Below the pieces are notes generated by a model that made no database searches, was not told the DNA's origin, and saw nothing but the letters and a program-made list of their open reading frames with translations. Of a stretch of 64,000 bases of DNA, positions 57,270-64,000 are shown piece by piece. The stretch is from assembly GCF_937616625.2 (NCBI RefSeq), contig NC_065575.1, positions 2,053,501 through 2,117,500 of the forward strand, written 5' to 3'. How positions within the stretch are numbered: the stretch's first letter is position 1; every line of letters begins with the position of its first letter. Source of the DNA: Mercurialis annua. Taxonomy: Eukaryota; Streptophyta; Magnoliopsida; Malpighiales; Euphorbiaceae. Position numbers and translations under genes: made by a program.

Positions 57270-58340
57270 TTTAAAATCGCTAAACATCAACTTCAACAGA
57301 CTTAATTTTTTTTAAAAAATCTAATAAACTTAATGCTTCAATAGTGAGAAGTAGCTAGTAAATCTTTCGTAAATAAACCAAACACATCCATTATTTGCTG
57401 GAATGGAAGAATTCTTTCACCATCTCCTTCTAGATTTGGCTCTTCATATCCTAAACCAAAGTAGAAAGCAAAATTAAGATTAGTATCATAATATTCAATC
57501 CAACAATGCAATCGAACCCTGAAATGGTAGAAAAATTAATTAACAAAATAATTACACATTGCAATGCAGAAACATAATTGTAGTTTGCCTTAACAATTAG
57601 TTAGTTAAAAGCATTAGGCGCATTTAAGATGAGATAGCCATATATCGCCCTGAGATGGAAGGCGCAAAAACAAAAAACTTTGCCCGAGTAATAGAATAAT
57701 AGCTAGCTGAAAATCAACTACTAAATGCACGGTTAATTTGACAAAAAAAAAATGCACGGTTAATTTCAGACAGGGTTCCATTAACAAAATTTGTGATGTT
57801 TTTGACTTGATCACTGCAAAACCTTCATTTAGTCTCTAAAGGAATTTTATCACAAAGTCTTGATCATGATACTTGTTAACAATTTCAACCAATCCACAAT
57901 CACATATAGATTGACAATGACAAGTTGTTTAATATCCTTGAAGCGTTTAACAATCCCTAATAAAATTTCCTTAACCTCGGCTGCCAAATTATTGCACAAG
58001 TCAAGCCGTCACTTAAAATAAATATCAAAATGAACCGCTAATCTAGGCTAAATAGGATCCCTAGTAAAATCACATGGGATGTTTCAAAAAAACTTCCAAA
58101 CTTAACTCGGAGTCAAAACTTCTAAAATCATCTTTTTTGTCGCTTTATCCAGGCCCAAGTGAGCCAAAAGCTCGCTAAAGCTAGCCATGCGACAGCCTGA
58201 CTGAAGGCGCCTTGCCTTTGTGCCTAGGCGTGCAAGGCCAGCGCTTTTCTCAATGTACTAAGCATTTAGAATTAAGTAACATAGTTGCTAATTATGTTGC
58301 AAAGTGTAAAAAAAGAACTAAAAAGTTGATAAGATACTAA
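57270..58340. other. intergenic stretch, unassigned
   Basis: No convincing gene. A minus-strand frame near 58000-57890 (LAAEVKEILLGIVKRFKDIK) looks protein-like but has stops and no partner exons. The block at 58150-58245 with GAAGGCGCCTTGCC is related to 21355-21465. Confidence 0.45.
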
Positions 58341-58345
58341 CATTT

Positions 58346-59230
58346 TCAGATATGAAGGAACCTTATAAGCTTTGTTGCCGATGCAGCTCTCCCATATCGT
58401 CGAATAAATTGTCGTTGTGGCGGCATTGTAGCCGGGATATGTTTAGCATCGGAGCTTGAAAATTTTAAACTAGTGTCGACCACTTCCTCATCTTTGCAAG
58501 CTTCAGATTTTAAACTAGGCTCGACCACCTCCTCATCTTTACAAGCTTCAGATTTTAAACTAGGCTCCACATCCTCATTGTTATGAGTTCCAAAAAATCT
58601 CATCCTTTCTTCTAAAATACAACTTCTAAATTGTCCTACATCCTATTCAAAGTTCAAACAATCAATACAACAATTTATAATACATAATAGCTAATATATC
58701 TACTGTTTAAAAAGGTTATTTATTCCATAAAATTATGAAACAAAAATTATCAATTGCATAACTTAATAGCTATTCTATGAACAAATAAAGAATAATTTTT
58801 TTATATGTGGAATAACTATATCATTCCGCGCTTATTTTGTAAGCCAAACATAACGTGTTTGGTTGTGCGGAATGAAATAGTGATTCCGTTTACAATAATT
58901 TATGATTCATATAATAGATAATCAAGAGAGATGTTACTTACAAATGGACAACCAGCCGCATTCAACTTTTTGATTGCTTCGAAATACTGTAAAAGAAGAA
59001 AAGAATTAGTGGTGATTTAATGCCAGAAAATTAATTAAAAGATCAAATTACGAAAACCAACGTAAGGAAGAGGATGGTCCCGCATACACCATCTCCAGCG
59101 CTGTAACACTCAACAAAAAAATAAGAATTAGTGACCATAAATAACAATTAAAACAACAATTAACAATTAACAATTACAAACATTATGTGATTTAGTAGTA
59201 TTTCTGCACATCGTTTTCCAGCTTGCTTCC
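58346..59230 (-). CDS. unrecognised multi-exon gene or gene fragment
   Basis: Three exons join in frame on the minus strand: 59100-59062 (RWRWCMRDHPLPY), 58986-58942 (YFEAIKKLNAAGCPF) and 58642-58346 (DVGQFRSCILEERMRFFG onward), with acceptors TTACAG, TTACAG and AATAG and donors GTTGGT (weak) and GTAAGT. A fourth upstream exon ending at 59182 (SWKTMCRNTTKSHN) also joins in frame. The last exon has two and a half 15-residue repeats (EPSLKSEACKDEEVV, 45 bp) and a basic C-terminal part (RQFIRRYGRAASATKLI). Upstream of about 59230 the sequence becomes repeat-like, with a duplicated ACCCTCTACTATATTGCCG block, so the 5' end may be lost. I cannot name the family. The continuous frame over four exons argues that it is or was a gene. 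Confidence 0.4.
58800..58895. mobile_element. small inverted-repeat element in an intron
   Basis: GGAATAACTATATCATTCCG and the inverse GGAATGAAATAGTGATTCC face each other around a short centre, forming a near-complete hairpin of about 85 bp. It lies in the intron between 58942 and 58642. Confidence 0.6.
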
Positions 59231-59620
59231 AACAGGTTACGGCAATATAGTAGAGGGTTAAACTATAGTTTGATGTAGGGTTAAACTTATACAAGGTTGC
59301 GGCAATATAGTAGAGGGTTAAACTAGTTTGGTACCCCAGCTTTATTTCGTGAACGGTTTGGTCTCCCACTTTTAAATTTATTAGACGATTTGATACCTCA
59401 TTTTTAAATGATTTGATACCTCACTTTTAGTTTAAACGATTTAGTCTCTCAAATTAACGAAAGAGTCTCTTAGTTAATGAAATTAAAACTGAAGGACCAT
59501 TAAGTAGATTTTTGAAACAATAGACATCAAACTATTAATTATATTATAACTCAAAGACCTCAATATAATTTGTTCTTTTTTTAATCAGCTTGCCTCGGTG
59601 TTTAGGGTGTAAAAACGGGT
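59230..59620. repeat. repeat block truncating the upstream side of the unknown gene
   Basis: Contains a duplicated GGTTAAACTA / CGGCAATATAGTAGAGG segment (59238-59265 and 59290-59325), then runs of GATTTGATACCTCA and related phrases, typical of Mutator-like arm sequence in plants. The partner arm was not identified. Confidence 0.45.
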
Positions 59621-59882
59621 TATATCAAAAGATTTGCCTAACACATAAAATTGACAAATTCAGATTGATACAAAGTGGGTTTTGTGCTGAAATTATGTTA
59701 ACTCGTTTATGACATAAAATAAATGGCTCGTGTTATAAATAGTCAATCCATACAATCTGTTTACAGATTATATTATTTATAATAATATAGAAATAAAATA
59801 GTTATAGTTTCATAAAGCAAAAACATAAAATTACTAAATTAATTAAATAAAATTAATTATTTTATAATTTAAATATTAATTG

Positions 59883-59966
59883 ATAAATTTAAGGTTAAGA
59901 TCATATTTATATGGATAAATTTAAGGTTAAGATCATATTTATATGGATAAATTTAAGGTTAAGATC
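59883..59966. repeat. 32-bp tandem repeat, about 2.6 units
   Basis: The unit starts GGATAAATTTAAGGTTAAG and continues ATCATATTTATAT. The units are essentially identical, so the expansion is recent. It runs straight into the hairpin at 59970. Confidence 0.9.
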
Positions 59967-59969
59967 TCT

Positions 59970-60002
59970 GTTCTTGAAGGAACAATCTGTTCCTTCAAGA
60001 AC
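59970..60002. repeat. perfect 15-bp inverted repeat (hairpin)
   Basis: GTTCTTGAAGGAACA and its exact complement are separated by three bases (ATC). The stem itself contains an inner GAAGGAAC/GTTCCTTC symmetry. It borders a GC-rich stretch (60000-60060). It could be the end of a mobile element or a hairpin transcript. No supporting context decides. Confidence 0.85.
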
Positions 60003-60359
60003 GGATGACCGGAGGGCGGCGGCCGACGGTGGTGGAGCGTGGCGGCGGGCTACGGTGATTGAAAAATTGACCGGGTGGGTTGGATTCGATTGGATGTGGT
60101 TCGATTTGATTGAGTGTTTAGGGGTATTTTGGGTGTTAATTTTTTATTTGAGATATTTAGTGATATGTCAGTGGACACCTGGCGCCGTCTTTTTTTTTTA
60201 CATTTACAGCCGTAAAAAAATAAAGGGTATTTTTGTCCATAAGGGCCGTGAATGACGCCGCCACAAAGATTGGGGGGTTTAGGGAAGTTTTTGAAAGTAT
60301 AGAGGGTTTAAAGAAGTTTGGGGTAAAAGTCGAGGACCGTTGGTGATTATTAGCTTGCT

Positions 60360-60541
60360 GAAAGTTCACAATCAGACATATTTATAATTGTTGCTGAAAG
60401 TTTACAATTACCCACATTTATTGCTGAAAGTTTACAATTAGCCACAAGTAGCTATTGAAAGTTGATGAAAAAGAAATCATAACCAGCCATATTTATATGT
60501 AATTGCTGCAAAAAATCATAACTAGCCACATCTATCTACTA
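60360..60541. repeat. degenerate tandem array, interrupted by a Helitron
   Basis: Units of about 30-45 bp built on TTGCTGAAAGTTTACAATTA and GCCACATTTAT. The last unit before the Helitron (ATTGCTGCAAAAAATCATAA then CTAGCCACA) is matched by the first sequence after it (63741 onward: ATTGCTGTAAAAAAATCACA then ATTAGCCACA). Confidence 0.8.
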
Positions 60542-63500
60542 TCTACTATATATATATAAAGCAGGACGTTTTTTCCCATGGATTGAGAAATTGACATTTG
60601 GCAACATGTGATTGGTTCTCACCTTTTTCTTCTTTAAAATTCTTTCATTTGTCAAAATTAATTGACCAATAATCTACTTAAAAGGAATCTTACTTTAATT
60701 GCTTTGATTACAATTTATAGATTTTCCTTTTTCATTTCTTTATTGGTAAAAATTTAAATTTGACAATAAATATAACAAAAAAATCTTTCCTTTTTTGATC
60801 TATATTTATAAAATACCACAATAAAAAAATGCTAAAATGCTAATTATATTTTTATTTGTGATTTTTTATCTCCTACTAAAAATAATTTGCTGAGACAAAT
60901 TGAATTACAAAAAGTTTTTTAATAAATTTACTAATTTTTAGTAGTAATATATTAAAATACTTAATAATTTATAGCTATAATTTTATTTATTTATATTTGA
61001 TAAAGAAAATTATTTTTATGTTTTTCCTTTTATTAACATAACACTAGCTAATTGTTAAGTAATTGTGATTTTTTTACCTTACACCAATTATTTTACCGAT
61101 CTACTTTTAATAATTTTATTGGTATGACATTTCACTTTTCATTACATTAGATAAAAAAAAATTATCATATTTTATTTTCTATAAACTTTAGTTACATGAC
61201 TTCTCATTTTTGGTAACTTTTCATGAGAAAAATTATTCTCATATCATTTTTGGTAATATTACACTATTTTAGTTAATGATGATTAATAATTCATTTGATT
61301 TGATTCGATTTGATTATCATTTACTCCTTTAAATGCTAATTGCTAATGAGTAACGATTTTTGTATATAAATGCTAATTGCTAATTGCTAATTGCTAATGA
61401 ATATACATTAATGTTAAAAATCTTTTGATTTGCTCATAAATCCCTATTATATATACTCATATTTTTATTCTTCTTCAATCTCAAAAGCTACTAACTTCCC
61501 AGGTAAATATGTTATTTTTTCTCTTATTTACTATAAAGTTTGTTCTTTAGTTGTTGGTGTTTTCTATTGTTCAAATGTTTTATGTTAATTAACAATTTTA
61601 TGTAGGTTTTGAGAAGACTTTTCTCATGATAGAGAATAAAAATCATAAGGTTTTATCATCATCTTTCTTTTGTATTCTAATTTGTTTTCTTTGATTCACA
61701 TCTCATACTATAACAATCATTCTCATATTTAATTTAATATTTTTAAAATTAATATTATAAGATTTGAATGGTTGTTAATCTCTTTTTCTTTGGTTGATAC
61801 TTAATACTCTCACAATCATTTTTATATTTTTTTTAATTTTTTTTAATCAATATGATAAGATTTAATTGATTTTTTAATCTATTTCTAAAACACTTTTTTT
61901 TAGAAATAGCTATAAGCCTACACCATTTTTTTAAATTTAAATAGCAAGGTTAATGAATTCAATGTATTAGTTGCTTTGCTAATCAAATTTGGTTATAATT
62001 TTTCCTTCAAGATTGCTACAATAATTTTAATTAGTATGGTAAATTAATGAATTGCAGTTTTAATTAGTTTTTTGAGTTAATTTGGTAATATTTTATCTTA
62101 AAATTGTTGCATTGGTCAATTTATAATGAATTCCTTGGTTTGTTAATCTAATTGGTAAAATTACTAACATTATTTTATTTATTTTTTTGGTTTTATTAAT
62201 ATTATTATTATTATCATATTAATTAATAGATAAGATTGGAAACGTAGAATTAATAACAAAATAAATATTTAAAATTTGGTAATAAATAATAATTTAAAGC
62301 TCTTTAATAGTTTCTCTAATTAATACTAAATGGTTTAGTTACAGAATTAATAATAAATATTATATTAAATTAACCAATTATATTACATAATAATTTTTTT
62401 TGTATATATGTTAAAGAAAATATGATTAAAATTTAAAAATAGAAAAATAATTACAAAAGGCATCCAATTAACAAAATTAAAGAAAATTGCAATCATTAAC
62501 TTTCACAGTTATAATCACAACCACACTCATATTCATTTATTTTATATTTTTATAATGTTTTTTGATTTACATGCTAATATTTAATTTGTTTTCTAAATTT
62601 GTTATTTGGTTATCTTTGCAGGTTTAAATCCGAAAAATATTTATTTTAGCTTATATGTAGAGATATGCAAATTTTATTAATTAATTCATTGCTATCAAAT
62701 TTGGTAACAATATTTTTTATTTATAATAATATTTTTTTTAATTGGTATGATAAAAAAAGTAATTTGATTACCTTTTTAGTTTTAAATTTGAATAAATTTT
62801 GTTTAGCTTATATTAATTGATTGTTAATCAAATTTGGTAACAACGTTTTTTTAATTACAGTAAGTCAATAGTATTTATTTTTAATTGGTATGGTAAAAAT
62901 AGTACTAATTTGATTACCTTTTTATGTTTTTGAATAATATTTTTTTAGCTTACATGTTGTGATTTGCAAATTTAATCCATTAATTGATTGTTAATCAAAT
63001 TCATTAACAACATTTTTTTCTTAATTACAATAAATCAATTACTAAAATTATTTATCTAATTTTGCTATTATAATTAAACAATATTGATTGAGTGATAGAA
63101 TTGGAAAGAAAAATTTGCTACAAAATGAATGTTTTTATTTTGATAACAAATAACAATCTAACTAATACAAATGATATGTTAAATAGAATAAATCAGTTTT
63201 GCAATTAATTGGCACTTTCTAATTTAATAGTATATATTTTGAATTATTATACTACCTTATTTGATTTTGCTAATATGATCAATTATATTATATTAATTAA
63301 ATGTCAAGATGGGAATTAAGTTAAAATGGATTGTAGTTTTCTTGATAAAAACAATTCGGCTTGATCGGTTAATGAATATGAATAAAATTTGACTTCTATA
63401 TTAATTATGAGTTACAAAAATTTAATTTTTATAAATGCGGCATTAAAATTATTAATATAAAACTTGAAACTTTTAATTTAAATAATTTTTCATATATCTT

Positions 63501-63732
63501 TCAAAATAATTAAAATGAACATTAATTTGTCAAAATAAAACATAACGACCTATTAAAATTAAACAAATGTATACAATATATGTTAGCTTATAAATAATCA
63601 AAAAATTATCCAAATTTTGATAAAAGAAAAAGGGAGTATCCAAATAAAAATTATAAACAAAGCTCTACTAATTGTAATATTTTAATACATTAATAATTAA
63701 AAAATTCGTGCAACGCACGGGACTAAAGCTAG
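60542..63732 (+). mobile_element. non-autonomous Helitron (C), 3.2 kb
   Basis: Starts TCTACTATATATATATAAAG then CAGGACG after an A, the usual plant Helitron 5' end. Ends CTAG at 63729-63732 followed by T, with the hairpin CGTGC-AAC-GCACG (63707-63719) ten bases before the end. A-T target with no duplication, inserted in a tandem array whose units continue on both sides. The interior is very AT-rich with no Rep/helicase frame. The hairpin sequence is close to those of Helitrons A and B, so one family may have moved all three. Confidence 0.88.
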
Positions 63733-63889
63733 TTTATATATAATTGCTGTAAAAAAATCACAATTAGCCACAACTAATATTAAATCAAACCTTTATCGAT
63801 AGTAGTAATTTAAACTAATACTTTTATTCTTAAAATAATGTTACAATTTCATTATTTCACTGCGATTTCAATCATCCTTAATATTTTTT

Positions 63890-64000
63890 TTGAGAGTAAA
63901 GAAGAACTTTATTAATCAAGCAAAAGACTTAACAAGTTCGTTGACAGGGAAAGGAACGTTCCCGTCAGAAATACGATCTTTACCAATAAAAATACCCCAT
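63890..64000 (-). mobile_element. 3' end of a LINE-like element, cut by the window edge
   Basis: A T-run followed by GAGAGTAAAGAAGAACTTTA and TTAATCAAGCAAAAG resembles the reverse complement of plant LINE tails (A-run after a short 3' leader). It continues past position 64000, so class and coding content cannot be judged here. Confidence 0.45.

Noticed and set aside
57614..58020. Possible gene with LAAEVKEILLGIVKRFKDIK
   Set aside because: Stops interrupt the frame within 60 codons and no exon partners with matching phase were found.
59911..60255. 114-codon plus-strand frame
   Set aside because: It crosses the tandem repeat, the hairpin and GC-rich repeat-like sequence and has no conserved motif; a chance frame is more likely.

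Overview
This window is AT-rich nuclear DNA from a flowering plant, most probably a eudicot. The support is plant-type spliced genes, a P-class PPR gene, an intronless CYP710A, an XS/XH (FDM/IDN2-type) gene, plant L1-like LINEs with a C-terminal RNase H, Stowaway/Mutator/Helitron-type elements, and a decayed copy of plastid 16S rDNA. Species cannot be named from the sequence. Genes are sparse and most of the window is repeats and decayed transposons.

Layout. 1-14.8 kb: intergenic, with Stowaway MITEs, four LINE fragments and a plastid rDNA scrap. 14.88-16.42 kb (-): intact CYP710A sterol C-22 desaturase. 16.5-24 kb: repeats, including a Mutator-like element with a 9-bp target duplication next to a foldback element with a GC-rich core. 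24.14-26.69 kb (-): intact 849-residue PPR protein. 27.34-30.41 and 31.64-33.89 kb (+): tandem pair of nine-exon metallo-beta-lactamase-fold hydrolase genes; the PPR gene and the first hydrolase are divergent. 34.3-36.65 kb: two abutting Helitrons on the minus strand. 38.5-41.5 kb (-): XS/coiled-coil/XH gene of the RNA-directed DNA methylation family.

43.2-55.6 kb (-): the most unusual part. It is a tandem family of small multi-exon coiled-coil genes built from exons that all begin and end between codons. I do not recognise the family. One copy (43.26-45.56 kb) has a complete open model of 249 residues. One (53.21-54.43 kb) has an in-exon 63-bp minisatellite coding six 21-residue coiled-coil repeats. 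One (about 47-52 kb) is broken and carries a 5'-truncated LINE with an 18-bp target duplication. A 3' fragment lies at 55.25-55.62 kb.

55.6-64 kb: an (AT)n tract, a 1.4-kb foldback element, an unrecognised minus-strand gene or gene fragment (58.35-59.1 kb), a perfect 15-bp hairpin, a 3.2-kb Helitron inserted in a small tandem array, and the start of another LINE-like end at the window edge.

Exon coordinates were read by eye from splice signals, frame continuity and comparison between paralogues. No database search was possible.
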